Translations under genes and position numbers: made by a program
Shown: positions 1 to 16,452 of the stretch, in pieces
How the letters are laid out: every line of letters starts with the position of its first letter
Position numbering within the stretch: position 1 is the first letter of the stretch
Assembly (NCBI RefSeq): GCF_026745355.1
Contig: NC_079203.1
Span: 43,454,077 to 43,518,076 of the forward strand
Length of the DNA: 64,000 nucleotides
Reading direction: 5' to 3'
Source of the DNA: Beta vulgaris subsp. vulgaris
Taxonomy: Eukaryota; Streptophyta; Magnoliopsida; Caryophyllales; Amaranthaceae
Notes under the pieces: generated by a model
Told to the model about the DNA's origin: nothing
What the model saw: the letters and a program-made list of their open reading frames with translations, nothing else
Database searches by the model: none

Positions 1-888
1 AAAATATGTTAGCAAAGAAGTAATTTTAATTGTGTGAATGACAAAATATATCAAGGAAAATAATCAAATCGAAATTATTAATTTATATCTTATATAGATT
101 ATACAAATACTACATATATTAGCAACCTTTTGGTAATTTTGGTTCAAACAATTTTCTAAAATACACCATATTTTTGCAAGAAATTCTCATAAATACCCAA
201 TAGTTTTTCCAACATCACCGAAAATGTCAGTAATATATGCACTATTTACATTAGTAAGTAAATCACATAGGAGCATAAAATTAAATACACAATTTAAATA
301 ATTACTTTCTCTGTATTTTTATTATTACATGATTACATCAATAATATCATTCGGACTTTTACACTTCACACGCTTACCTTTGACTAACTCTTATAATTTA
401 AAAGTAAGGAAATATACAATTACTAGAGTCTTGTTAAAATTTTCTTAATATTTGTTTCGAATATATATATATATATATATTTTATAATATGTAAGCATAT
501 TAATAGTTAAAGTCCCCGGGAGAGAAACTCTAACCACTAGTCTATACCTCACTCTCACCAAGCTAATTACAGATGATGTAATAGAGAAGAGATGAAGGAT
601 AATATATTTATTATACCTACATGACGGGCGTATTATGAGCATGATACATCCAAGATTATATTTACTTATTGCTTATTGGCTAATGATACGATGAATAAAT
701 AGGAGTGAGTAAGTACGTTGCAAATTTATTTAAAAGGTGCAAGTGTTTCCCGATCACCGGGGAAATAGATCCACGCCATTTCTCAGAATAAACCGAACCA
801 TTTCCTCATTTTCTCCCCTAAATATAACCATCTCCACCACCAAAAATCCCTCATTACATTTTCTCTCTCCTCCTTCAAGGCTTCAACA
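1..888. other. AT-rich 5' flank of the NDUFS7 gene
   Basis: No gene is recognisable here. The stretch is very AT-rich and includes a short (AT)n run around 462-481. The last 150 bases, from about 740, become pyrimidine-rich (CTCTCTCCTCC-type), as is usual for a plant 5' leader just before the start codon at 889. I could not choose a TATA box with confidence. Confidence 0.5.
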
Positions 889-4706
<3,818 letters not shown>

Positions 4707-6780
4707 GCACATTGCGCTTATATTCCTTTGACATGGCTACAGTTTGGCGAGATAATAATCTGTGTAGTGTATGCCGGCTTGTTATGGCCAAGGGTCATTC
4801 ATGATATCTGAAGAAAGCCCCTTGAAATTACTATGAACTGTAAAGCCCAGTTGTGGTTTTTTATTGTATCTGATGAGAGGTTTATATGTTTTTTTAGTTT
4901 CCTCAGTTCCAGATTTTTTTAAAATTTGAAATTCTAAATGTTTTTTGCTTTCTGGCCGAATTGAAGCTGTCTTTTGGTTTTGTATCTTGGGTTAAGGATG
5001 AAGAGAACCTTTGATAAAAATTCAGTCTTCTAATAAAGATTATGTAGCTTTGTACTTTGTTTAGTGCTGTGGAGTAGTATATTTTTGATATACACTCGCT
5101 TGGTTTCCTGTATTCAGTTGTTTTTTCTCTTCCTTTTCAAAGCTATATTTGTGAACTTTGGTAGTTTGACAGGAGTTTTAGATTGAAAACAATAATTTCT
5201 AACTATGGTCGGTATCCTTTAGATATCCTCTGCCTTTGCTTTTTTTTTATTATTTATATAAGTCACGAAGGTAATATAAAGTACAAAGAAGGGAAGGCGA
5301 AATCGACCTATGATCTATTATTCATAGCATTTCAATCTTAATCATCAGGTTAAGACATTTTTAGTCTATCTTTTACCTTTGTGTCTCTCAAGTTTTGAAT
5401 ATGTTGGTTTTGAAATGATATTAAATTTATAATATAAGCTACTTTCTTTTTTTATGTTATAGGGGATACTTTTTACTTAAATAAAAAGTTTTTTTTAAGA
5501 GTAGTACTAACCACTGAGTACGGCCCCCTTTAGGTCAAAAAGTTATCTTTGTTTTACTATAAACCATGGTCAAGGTCTCATGTAAATTTGTATTGTATTT
5601 TATTAGGTATGGGGGATGCATTTGCAAATACATATCTTTTATATTAATATTTCTTATTGGACATGGATAAAAATTATTAAATATTGATATTTTGAAAATA
5701 TACATTGAGAGAATTGAACAAAAAATCACACGATTATGTTAAATTTATATATAGAACTTACAAAAGATGGTCAAAATATAATTAGTCTGTTAGTGAATAG
5801 TGTTGGAAGTCAAAAACTCCTATTAAATTAAAACAATACAATTAGTTTACTAGGAAACAAATTGAAGTAGGATGAAATTTAGTTTAAAACTCATTATAAT
5901 AAATAAATGGGTTAGATAGATAAATTTCAAGTAGCTCGTTTAATATAATTGTCGGTCTTAGCCTGGAGTTTTTCTACCCGTCTAATCTAATTAATGAGTT
6001 ATGTATGGGTAAAAATAGAGGATTTTCAAGCCATCCATTATAGGAGTTCTATTAGTTACAATTGTGTCGAAATACACGAGCTTGCTCCAAATCTGATGCA
6101 ACGCGAATGACACAGCCACTTCTTCTTATCGACTATCAGCGTAAACCGTGAGGTACACCAAGACACCCAGACACTGGTTTATTGAACTTTAACCAATATT
6201 TTAAAAACGAAAGTTATTAAGTCGATTGATTGACAATCCTTACATGGTGAGCCACATTCACTAGTTTATTAATGTATGTAGTCGACATGAACAAGGAATA
6301 CTACTCAAACATGATTGGAAAATTGGCCAAAATTAGAACTACCAAAGAAGAAAATGAATGGTTGACGTGAATTACTAAAATATGATCTTTAAACATTCTC
6401 AATATTTGATTAACTTAGAATATTCTCGCTTCATGAGCATTTCTTTTTCAAAATAGTCCCTTTTCACTTATATATCTTTTATTTTGAGGATTGCTACTTC
6501 GTCTCTTCCCTTCTAGTTATCGTCGGTCTAACACCCTGGTTTTTTTCACTTATATAATAAGTTATAATTTATGAGGTTGTGTCCACTTCATCTGAAACTT
6601 ATCAGATTTAAACTTATTAAACCTGAACAACCCTTATATTTTACCTTATGTTTACACTTGATTGAACCTAATTGCAATGGTTAAACCTGGATAACTCTGA
6701 AACTCTTTTTTTTCTAAGTTGAAATTGCTTGTGACTTTTTTTTTCCAAAAGAAATTACCACGTGTGTAAGTTGTAACTAC
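4707..6780. other. 3' flank and intergenic sequence after NDUFS7
   Basis: The first few hundred bases are T-rich 3'-UTR-like sequence, with a candidate polyadenylation signal AATAAA at about 5031. From about 5,400 to 6,780 the DNA is AT-rich with no gene or clear repeat that I can support. Confidence 0.4.
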
Positions 6781-7067
6781 TAACTAGGGTGATATGAGCC
6801 TTACTTTGTGAACAGTTTAAACTCGACTAGGTTAAAGCTTCGCTCGTTGTGGCTCGGCTTGGTTCGAGTTCGGCTCGAGACATTAACGAATCGAACTGAG
6901 TTATGACAAGTTCGACTCAAAAACCTCGTGAACAGGCTTTATTACTTTTATATATATATGGAAATAATGTACTATGTATATATACATAATATACTTACTA
7001 TAGATATTACACAATCATAAGTTATAAACTTATTTTGAAAACAACATAAAGATAAAAATGCCACCCC

Positions 7068-8720
7068 CTGATTTCCCAGGATAAGATTTGTCAACCTAAA
7101 ACACTCGGTGGCTTGGGACTACGGAAAACCCTACCCCTAAATAGAGCTTTCCTAGCCAAACTAGGATGAAAAATCTTGTCTAACGAACGAAGTTTATGGA
7201 TCGATCTAGTCAAAGAAAAGTATTTCAGGAATGGTACCTTTTGGTCTTATAAACCCAAACAAACTGACTCTCCTATTTGGACAAATTTTTTACAACAACG
7301 AGAATTTTTACGTAAAGATATTAGATGGAAAATGGCAATAATGAAAAGGACATCAATTTTGGGAACATAATCGGTGCTCCAACGACAACCTTTTAGTGAT
7401 GCTAAATCGTTCAAAAGACCAAGTTGACACACAATTACGCCTTACAAATTTTATTCTTCCTAACCAAATTTGGGATTTTTACAAACTACAAACTATCCCC
7501 CACATAGTTAAAATCATCAAAGGGATTATGCTTCCTAAATCGGACATTCCGGATACTCCAATATGGGGGCCCTCCTCTAATGGCCAATTCACAGTAAAGT
7601 TAACAACATGGTTAGCACATAATCCCCACCAAAATATGCCCAAATGGTGTTTTAGTTGGATTTGGTCTCTTGACCTACCACTAAAACTTCTTATTTTTTT
7701 TCCCTCAAAAAAAAAAAAAAAAAACTTCTTATTTTTTTGTGGCAATTATGTCACAGTAGTAGTATAGGAGCTCGCCAAGTCCTTCACCAATGGAAAATTC
7801 TTCCCTTCGGTTCATGCCCTCTTTGCCACATTCAATATGAAACCATTGATCATCTCTTCCTAACTTAACCCTCCATTCAAAAATTTTGGAATTCACATCC
7901 AGTCCTTGAATGGACAGGCAACCCTCCACCTCGATGTCCCTTTTGTTTAACTTCTGGATAACCTTCGAAGTACAAAAAACACTCTCATTAAATTCATCTT
8001 ATTATTTAGCATATTTGGAAGGAAGGAACCATGTTATTTTTCAGAGTAACACTCTTAACATCCACAAAATCATTCATAAAGCAAAATTCTACCACTACGA
8101 ATGGACGTTACGCAATAAGGTCGATAATTGTTATCATACAAGTACCCTTATAAACCTCAACCCCTCCAACTCCAACCACTTATCAACAACTCAAACATCC
8201 CCAAACTCTCATTCACATCTGGTGGTGTGGGAACACCCCGACAAGCACTTTCAAGCTCAATTTGACGGCTCAGTTCGCAATCATTCTACTGCCGCGTGTA
8301 TCATCATATGAAATTCATTGGGAAAACTCCATACCGCATCATCTTTCAATCTCACGGTATCCTTATAGCACTTCAACATTAAATTCAACATTTACAAATT
8401 GAAGGAGACAATCTCACGGTCATCAACACCCTCAAAGACCTATGGTCCACGCCATGGGAGATAGCTCATCTTATACAATATATCAAACATCTCATCCAAC
8501 AGTTTCAATCTTGGACCATTAGACACATCTAGCAAGAAGCAAACAAAGCTGCAGATTGGATTGCCAATGTTGGTCATTTAGTTCAAGAATCGTATATTAT
8601 TAATAATTGTATTCAGTCATAACTTAGTACCATTCTCGTAAACAATGAATTAGGAATTCTCTTGTGCGGAGGGCTTCATACTTTTATTTCTCCTTACTTT
8701 ATTAAAAAAAAGTTAAAATT
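7068..8720 (+). pseudogene. Degenerate 5'-truncated LINE (non-LTR retrotransposon): RT C-terminus, zinc-binding region and RNase H
   Basis: Broken frames on the plus strand match the 3' part of plant L1-type LINEs. The first stretch reads KTLGGLGLRKTLPLNRAF and continues to WKILSNERSLWIDLVKEKY, the region after the RT core. Residues such as IWGPSSNGQFTVK (around 7,559) match the pre-zinc-finger segment, and HFQAQFDGSVRNHSTAA (around 8,248) matches the start of a LINE RNase H domain. There are many stops and frameshifts, and the RT YADD core is missing, so the copy is 5'-truncated. An A-rich stretch near 8,701-8,760 may be the old tail. No target-site duplication is clear. Confidence 0.75.
7683..7738 (+). 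repeat. Short direct repeat flanking a poly(A) run, inside the LINE
   Basis: The 18-mer AAAACTTCTTATTTTTTT occurs at 7683-7700 and again at 7721-7738, separated only by TCCCTC plus about 14 A. It looks like a target-site duplication around the poly(A) end of an extremely truncated retroposon. Replication slippage is the alternative. Confidence 0.6.
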
Positions 8721-9063
8721 TCAAAAAGAAAGATATTTTAAAAAGAAATATAAACAAAACGAGTAATTTAAAGATAATAATAACTCAAACTTGTTTGTGA
8801 ACCGTTTGATAACAACTCGCTCGATCAAAGCTCGGCTCGATCACAACTCAATTCGTCAAGTTTTAAACTCGGCTCGAATTCGAATAAACTTAAATGAACA
8901 CGAGTCGAGCTAACACGAATTCAGACTCGGCTCGATCGATAAGCAACCCTAGTTATAACAATAGAAAATGAGAGAACCTCAAATCTCAATCGTCACCGGG
9001 TAATCAGTCGGGCTCAATAAAAGCCCGCAGTTTCTCCTTCAAATAACCTATCTGCTCTAAAAC

Positions 9064-9071
9064 TAGGGTTT
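9064..9071 (+). promoter_or_regulatory. telo-box-like motif upstream of the KH-domain gene
   Basis: TAGGGTTT (inverse of AAACCCTA) lies 76 bases before the start codon, next to a CTCT-rich leader. Telo-boxes are known in promoters and 5' leaders of plant housekeeping and translation or RNA-related genes. Whether it is functional here is inference. Confidence 0.4.
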
Positions 9072-9146
9072 TGCTCTCCCTCCCTCTCTTTCTCCTCACT
9101 CTTTCCCCTTTCTCTCTCTCCTCAAAACCTCCGAGCTTCGACAACT

Positions 9147-12100
9147 ATGGCGGACGAAGCTCAATACGAATCTCACAAACGAAAGTACGAAGAAGACACT
9201 TCTCCACCTCGCGTGCGTCGCCCTACTGGATTCTCCGATGGTCCTTCTCCCGCTCCGGCGCCTTACGGCAACGTTCCTCCACCATTGGAAGATTTTCAGC
9301 TCGCTAAACAGAAGATTCAAGAACTTGCTTCTCTAGCTTTCAACGCTGAAGCTAAGCGTTCCAAGTTCGATAATGGCGGTTATTCTTCCAACGTTAACGT
9401 ATTACCAGGTAATTTCAACTTTTTTATGGTCGAATTTGCTATTACTTTGTATAGATTAATCTTTGGTACTTTGTATAGATTAGATGTATTTCGTTTATTT
9501 TTGGTTTAGTAGATCAATTATGAAGGAATCTTAGATAATGCTGATGGTGAAACAATTGGAAGGGTGATTCTCGCAGTGTTCAATTGGTTTTACTTTTTTT
9601 TTGGTTATATTTGTTAGTGTTTGTCTTTTCACTATTTATGTACTCTTTTATTATGCGCGTCCTTTGAAATTTTTTCTTTTATGGTTTAATTGTTGATGCG
9701 CGATTTCTTATAATTAGGAGTGCAGCAGGTTTTTGATAGCTCGGTATATTGGAAAATGGGAAGAATTATGTACGTCGTGGATTAGTTAGAGTTTTGCAAT
9801 GCTCGGTTTCGTGGGTCATTGCTGCTTAGAAAGATATGAAACTGTTATGTTACTTATTTGGAAATGGCTGCTTAGAAATAGAGTTCTTATGCTGATATAT
9901 TTTGTCATTTGGGGCCCTGGAAACCTATGGGGACGTATAGATCATTGAACTATGCACGAGTATTTTTTTTCCCGATTAAGGTTAGGGAAAAATCTAGTGA
10001 GATTTTTTAAGTTCTGTTTCGGTGGGATTTACAAAAGGATTTTAGGGTAAATGCTTCGGAATGTTCATATGTTAAGGAGTATATCTCAAGTTTTTTAGCC
10101 TTTTAAACAATGAGGACTGACTGAGTATAATCTCCATGTGGCAAGGTGGGAGGTCTACAATCTAGATATATATGACCTTACACTTAGTAGCTAAAGTCTT
10201 AGCCACCACTTACGGGTGCAAATTGGTGGATATTCTGACTGGTAGGTAGCAGCAGAGGAGTTGAGATCAGGTTTTTTGTCAATGAGTGTGTCTTGAGCTG
10301 GATTCTATTACAAAATTATACCGGTCCTTTATCAAGACAATCTATGAAGGAATGCAACTTGATGATAGATATGCTTTCTGCGGTGGCTGGGTCAAGTTCG
10401 AGGAAGACTAATGGTAGATTGCAACAGTTCTACATTCTATGCTGGATAATAGAATAAGTCTTAGTCAATAAACGACAAAATAGTTAATATACTGTTTGAC
10501 AGTTTGGAAGCTAGAACCTTTACCAGGTCCTTGTGCTCACATCTTTAATATACTCACTCCTTCTCTATATATGGCCATGGTTCTGTTCTAGATCATTTCA
10601 ACGTATTAGGCCACTTGCTTAGTTTTGTAATTTGAACTTTGAACTTTGCAGATTTCCCTCAATGGAACCCTTATCGAAGAACTTAAGTGATGTAATAGTG
10701 AAGGATATGTGTGTTATTTTAACTTATTTTTTAAGAATGACTTCTGATTAAAGGTTACATACATGAAAATTTTGAGCATTGAATTTTACGGTTTTTAATT
10801 TTAGTAGTGTCTAAGACACAAAAGCTGAATCTAAGTGATTGAAGATGGGTTCAATAACCCTATGCCTTGATGGTTTTTCAACACAATTTCTTGTTGACTT
10901 TCCTTCTTGGCTCCCATCTTTTGGGGAGAGAGGGGGTGGGTGGAGGGTATTTGCAAGCTACATTCGGCAGGGCCTTGTTGTGTTTCTTCCTAGCTATGGT
11001 TATATAATCCTATCGCACTGCAGTGTTCTTTCTCTGTGCTCTAACTATTTGAGCAGGGTATTTGGCCTTCCAATACAATTATGTTGCTATTTGCCAATCT
11101 GTACTGAAGCTGCCTTTTCATCTGCTCGTGATATGTTCATTTATTTGTTTGTTGTGCAATATAAATTGAGTGGGGTAGTAGCTTGTGTCAAATTATGTGA
11201 AGTTTCTACATAACTGAATGTGCTGTATGCTGACGACTTTTCTGTCTATAGATCAAAAGCCTCCAGCATCAAACATTCAGGTTGGAAGCACAGGGCATAG
11301 CTACTCTGGTAGCAAAAAGATTGACATACCCAATGGGCGTGTTGGTGTTATAATTGGAAAAGCTGGGGATACCATCAAAAACCTTCAAATTCAATCTGGA
11401 GCAAGAATCCAGGTTACTAGAGATGCAGATCACGATCCAAATTTTCCAACTAGGGCTGTTGAGCTAATGGGAAACCAAGATCAAATTGCAAAGGCTGAAC
11501 AGCTCATTAATGAGGTTCTTGCTGAGGTGAGGCTTTTGAGTACGGATACATAGATGCTTTGACAATGTTGTTGTTTAGTACTTCATAATCGTAAGGTCTG
11601 ATTTCCGAATGAAATTTATATGATATCATATGAATTATGAGGTATATGATGATTTCTATCTTTAGGCTGAAGCTGGAGGTCCTGGGAGTGTTTCAAGGAG
11701 AATGCCAGGGGCCAGTGGTGAATCAATTTCTTTGAAGGTCCCAAGCAACAAGGTAGAACTTTGTAAATCATTGAAAGGATAATAATAGCTTCTTCCAGCA
11801 GCTTCTTTGGTTGATACTGGTTGAGTTTTTCAAAATATATCAGGTTGGGTTGGTCATTGGTAAAGGAGGTGAGACCATTAAAAACATTCAATCTACATCA
11901 GGAGCAAGAGTCCAGGTTGGTTTTCGAAATTAATATGCCATTTACCTTAATTATATTTGGTTTTGGATTCCCTCTTTTATCTGTCTTTCATGTTTAATTT
12001 GATATTCATGCAGGTTATACCGCTGCATCTTCCTCCTGGTGATGCAACTATGGAAAGAACAGTGCAGATTGATGGTACGACTGAGCAAATTGAGATTGCA

Positions 12101-15100
12101 AAACAAATGGTCAATGAGGTTATCGAGGTATGCATAACTACTCTCTTTATGGTGATTTATCTTCCTTTCAGCATATATCCATATATAACCTTTGGGGAGG
12201 ACTTCAACATCTTATAAGCTGGTTTAAGAAACTGAATTCTTGTTTATGTTTTCTACTACTACCTTTGTTTCTTAATATGATTGCATGAGCCAAGGAGAAT
12301 GAGAGTGAATCATAGCCCATGTGATTAAAAAAAGGGAAAGCTTTCTTTGCCTAACAGTTTAACCAAAAGAGAAATTTTGGAAGTAAAGTGAAACATCGCA
12401 CCACAAGAGAATATGTTGCTAGTATTAAGATACGGTGGTAATGGTAGTATAGAACTTCCGGCAAATCACTGTTGCTATGTTTATTGATGATTTGACTGTT
12501 TCAGTAGTATTGCAATATATATTATCGTATGTTCCCATAATATGAAAATGCTATGTATCATAACACATAGAATATACATCTTTGGTCTACTCACCCCCCT
12601 CGAATTACATTGTTTTGTGTTTGAAGCATTGTGGCTTGTTGGTTGCCTTGTAAAGTGTAAACCCCTTTCAACTTTTGTTTTTCTTGCTTATTTATATTGG
12701 TAGTACTGTGGAATATGATGGGTTCCAATCTTGGTGACTTCAATAGCTTTTCTTAGGATATTTCTGAACTGTTCTTATGGTTGACTTAGTTCTTTTATTT
12801 GCCATCCTCTTCTTATTACTATTATTAATTAGAATGCCCATTTAGGCCATATTCTTTCTTTAATACATTTCAGATGTCCTCTTTGTATATTTTTTAGATG
12901 GCATATATCTCAGCTGTCTCCCTTAATGTGGGTTTTTGATGCATGAGATTGGTGCTTATATGTATCAATAGGGTCATTGAAAATGTCATGTTACTGACGT
13001 TCCTGTTATGGAGTGATTGCTTACACCTTTATGGGTTTTTCATCTGGTTGTGGATGGTTGGCCTGGTTGGTAAGGATTGTAGGAAGGGAAGTAGATGGGT
13101 AAATCATCAATATTTCTTACACTAAACGTAATATATTACTTTATAGCTATGCTCCAAGATTTTTGTTCTTTGCTGTATATAGAATGTTGTGAGACAGATT
13201 GGTGTCAGAGAATATTTTTGGCATTATCAACCACAAGATAATGAAGGGCAAGGAAGCTAGTTCTCTCTTGTTTGTAAGTTGTAATTTTAGTTCCATATTG
13301 AATTGTTGGATCTACAGTATGGGACAAGTGATGAACAACTAATCTCACATTGCTTCCCAGAAGTTTGTTTAGGAGAAAAATGTCGATCTGGTCCCCTATA
13401 TGCTTGAGAGATTTTTTACAGTAATGAAAAACTAATCTCACTAGCTTTGGAAGTGCTTTTAAGCTAATATTGCTTTGATTGACTTTACTAGAAGCTGTCG
13501 TAGGATATGACGACCTGGCATTTACAATTGGCACATATTGTAATGTTTTTATTCAACTCGAAGTTACTAGGTGTCCTTTTGAGGTTGAGGCTGCCAAATA
13601 TTTTTGTTTTGTAGTCAGCAACCAGATGAATATTATGGATTTAGAAGTTGACTGTCCTCATTCTGCATAATGTTCAGTTTGGTCATGTATCTTCAGATTC
13701 TTATTTCTCTCTAATTAACCATTATAAGTTTATGCAGCACCCATCCTTTTTAACGCATCACAATTTTACAATTATATGATATGTGAATTGCAGTAATTAG
13801 TGTTTTTTTTGTAACTAGCTTATGTCATATATTTTTTTGGATATATTTTTCGGAAACTCTTCTTGTTAACCCTCTAATTCTAGCAAATATGTATTCATGA
13901 AGTATATGTTATTAAGAAATGAAACTCTCTGCACATGGTACTCTCGGAAACTGGGTTTCATCCAGTAATGCCACTTTTAGAAAACTGGGTTTCGCCATCC
14001 CAAAATCTGCGCTTTCACCCTCTCCTGTGTCACAATTTAGAGTAATTTACTCTTTTTCATAACTTAGATGGCCTCGCAAAGTTCTTTAATATGGGTTGAC
14101 TAACCTTGAGATAGAAGTTAAGCAAGAATGGTAATCAACTGTTCGTAAGTAACTCATGTGGCCAGTGAATTGCTGTTGGCCAGAGTAATGAGAGGAGGAG
14201 GTATGAGTTCTCTTAGCTCATGAAAAGCTGTTGAAGGCTTGAAGCCACCCCCATCAAGAATTTGAGAGAAGTGCATCAAGAGAGAAGGCTTGAAGTGGTT
14301 TGTGCTTTACAGTAATAAACTGCCTGAGTTCACAGGGTACAGGAAGGGGATTGATTTGTTCAGTGGCTGTTTTTTCATTTATGTACAATCATGAACTTAC
14401 CTCACATGTGAGTAATGAATGGAAAACTGACGGTATGCTTACTGAGACTATGAAGCTCAATCCAGAGGGCTATCATGAAATTTTTCTGGGTAATGTAATT
14501 TCGAGAGCTAGAGGGGAACCATGTGGAATTTCCCTTTTTTTGTTTCTGGGCCTTTTGTTCTGTGTATTTTCTTAGTGTCACTCGTTGAAGTTTGGTATCT
14601 TTTAATTAGTGTACAGATCCCTTTTCTTCTCTGGTCATTTTGTAAGTGCCAGTGTACAAAATATCGTTCTTACTCTATTATCTCCAATTAGTCAATCTCG
14701 TTTCCTTTTGGTTGATGCGACAACTATGAGTTCACTTCTCTTTTTGCTCTCTCTTTTCAATTGACGGCTCTTGTTCATTGCTTACCAATAATACTACTTC
14801 CACTACTTTTACTTTCTCATTAATTACTATTTATATTGCGACTGCCATATTCTTCTGCCTCTCTCCAGACTTATATTGTTCATTGGCTATAAAACTGCCG
14901 TATTTTGATTATATATACTTTATATATGTAGTATATGGTAATTTTAGGTTAGTGATTGGTGCTAGCCATTGTATGCTTATATGTTAGTATTTCTATAGTT
15001 TGTATATTGCTTGTACCCTTGCACTTTGAATAGGGAGTGGTTGGGCACCCGCTGGAGTAAGTCAATACTTCTACAAAAACCAGTACGGTATGTAGGCGTC

Positions 15101-16452
15101 TTAACCCCCTCTCAATATTGAATTTTGACAACTTGATAGGTACATCCTACATAGCCTTATGATCTAATTAGTTTTTTTATTGATAAATAATGCTTTATAT
15201 TGTTTCTGTGCTTACTATATGACATGCTTTAATTATATTGTTCTGTTATACTTCGCATTGCAAGTTATTGTCATTCTCCACATAACCTTATTTATAATTC
15301 CACTGGGAGTCTAGACCTGCATCCTTATTTTTCTTTCTTCTTTACATGCAGAATCGTGTCAGAAATCAAGCAATGACTGGAGCATATCCTCAGCAAAACT
15401 ACCAAGCACGGCCTCCAACGAGTTGGGCCCCTCAACCCCCACAGATGCAGCAACCTGGTGGTTATGGCTACATGCAGCAGCAGCCAGGAACATATCCTGG
15501 TGCACAATCTCAGTATAATGTACAAACTTACCCTGGCTATCCTCCTCAAAACTGGGACCAGTCAAGTGCTCCACAGAACCAGCAACCTCCTCAAGGAACT
15601 GGATATGATTATTATGGGCAGCAGCAGCCGCCTACTCAACAGCAGCAGCAGCAGCAGCAGCAGCCGCCTAATGCACCCCAAAGTGGTAACACTGGTTACA
15701 ACTACAATCAGCCACCATCAACCGGTGGATATAACCAACAAGGATATTCCCAGGAGGGTTATGGAGCTGGATACCATGGTTATGGCCAGCAGCCTGCAAA
15801 TCCTCAATCTGGGTATGATCAACGCCAGGGTTATAGCTCTACGCCAAGCTACGGCAATGCGACAACCACTCCAACCCAAGATGGCCACCCTCCTGCCTAT
15901 GGCACCCAAGGTGAGACTGGTCAAGCACCATCATCTGGGCAACCTCAACAGGGATACATGGGGGGACAGCCTAGCCCTAACCCTGCATACCCAACTCACG
16001 GTACTACTCAACCTGGTTATGGAGTGCCTCCAACCTCACAATCCAGTTATGGGACTCCATCTGTAGCTCAGGGGTATGGTCCACCGCAGGGCCAAAAAAC
16101 ACCACCAAATCCATCAGCATATGGTCAGCCTCAGCAATCACCATCTCAAGCAGGTGCATATGCTCAACATGCTCCTGGTCAGCCAGGATACCCGCCCTCA
16201 CAACCAACTTCCCAAGTAGGTGTTGCTGCGACTTATGGAGGGGGAACAGCTCAGCCAGGTGCTTATCCTCCGGCCTATGGTGCACCACCTGCCACCACAC
16301 CGGCTTATGGACAGCAGCCATACTATGGCGGTGCTTATTCCCAGCCTGCTGGATATTCAGCTGATGATAATGGGGTGGCTACTGCTCCTGCGCCTGCTTA
16401 TCAACCTGCTGCTCAGCCAAATGTAACTGCCAAAGCATCACCTCAGAGCTAG
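9147..16452 (+). CDS. KH-domain RNA-binding protein, far-upstream-element-binding (FUBP/KSRP)-like
   Basis: This is a plant FUBP-like nucleic-acid-binding protein, presumably nuclear. Six exons join in frame: 9147-9408, 11252-11526, 11666-11752, 11844-11915, 12014-12127 and 15352-16452, for 636 aa, all with GT-AG introns. The N-terminus has a basic KRKYEED segment and a Pro-rich stretch. KH1 spans about residues 108-178 with the GXXG loop GKAG at 123-126. KH2 spans about 196-270, split over exons 3-5, with GKGG at 214-217. The last exon encodes a 366-aa low-complexity tail rich in Gln, Pro, Gly and Tyr, with many YG/GY dipeptides and a poly-Gln run (CAG repeat near 15,640-15,662), a composition typical of prion-like, phase-separating RNA-binding proteins. 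Animal FUBPs have four KH domains; two followed by a Q/P-rich tail is usual in plants. Introns 1 (1.8 kb) and 5 (3.2 kb) are long. Confidence 0.93.
9409..11251 (+). other. Intron 1 of the KH-domain gene
   Basis: The intron runs from donor AG|GTAATT to acceptor TTTTCTGTCTATAG. Open frames inside it (for example 10839-11213) contain no recognisable domain and lie in T-rich intron sequence. I see no clear transposon in it. Confidence 0.7.
12128..15351 (+). other. Intron 5 of the KH-domain gene
   Basis: The intron runs from donor GAG|GTATGC to acceptor TTTACATGCAG. It is 3.2 kb, T-rich, with several short open frames without recognisable domains. It contains one exon-like island at 15034-15087, listed separately. 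Confidence 0.7.
15034..15087 (+). other. Candidate cryptic or poison exon in intron 5 of the KH-domain gene
   Basis: A 54-base segment is bounded by TTTGAATAG and a near-consensus donor TACG|GTATGT. Joined to exon 5 in phase it would hit TAA after eight codons. In another frame it reads SGWAPAGVSQYFYKNQY, a composition resembling the Tyr/Gln-rich tail. The acceptor has a poor pyrimidine tract, so it may be chance. Confidence 0.25.
15640..15662 (+). repeat. CAG microsatellite encoding poly-Gln
   Basis: An uninterrupted run of about seven to eight CAG codons lies within the Q/P-rich tail exon of the KH-domain protein. Such runs are prone to length change between alleles. Confidence 0.8.

Larger units (their letters stand above)
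6782..8954. mobile_element. Putative DNA-transposon-like element with 9-bp inverted ends, carrying a nested LINE
   Basis: AACTAGGGT at 6782-6790 is matched by the inverse ACCCTAGTT at 8946-8954. Both subterminal regions (about 6830-6935 and 8805-8940) are rich in the same unusual GCTCGGCTCGA-type motifs, found nowhere else in the window. The simplest reading is one old non-autonomous element split by the LINE at about 7068-8720. The inverted ends are short, so the assignment is tentative. Confidence 0.4.

Noticed and set aside
505..600. Minus-strand CTAGTGGTTAGAG segment resembling a SINE box A
   Set aside because: There is no box B at the proper spacing and no tail could be found.
13205..13534. 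109-codon minus-strand frame in KH-gene intron 5
   Set aside because: No domain and atypical composition; it lies in intron sequence of a well-supported gene.
15458..16321. Several long open frames on both strands within the last KH-gene exon
   Set aside because: They are by-products of the Gln/Pro/Gly/Tyr-rich low-complexity coding sequence; only the frame joined to the KH exons makes sense.
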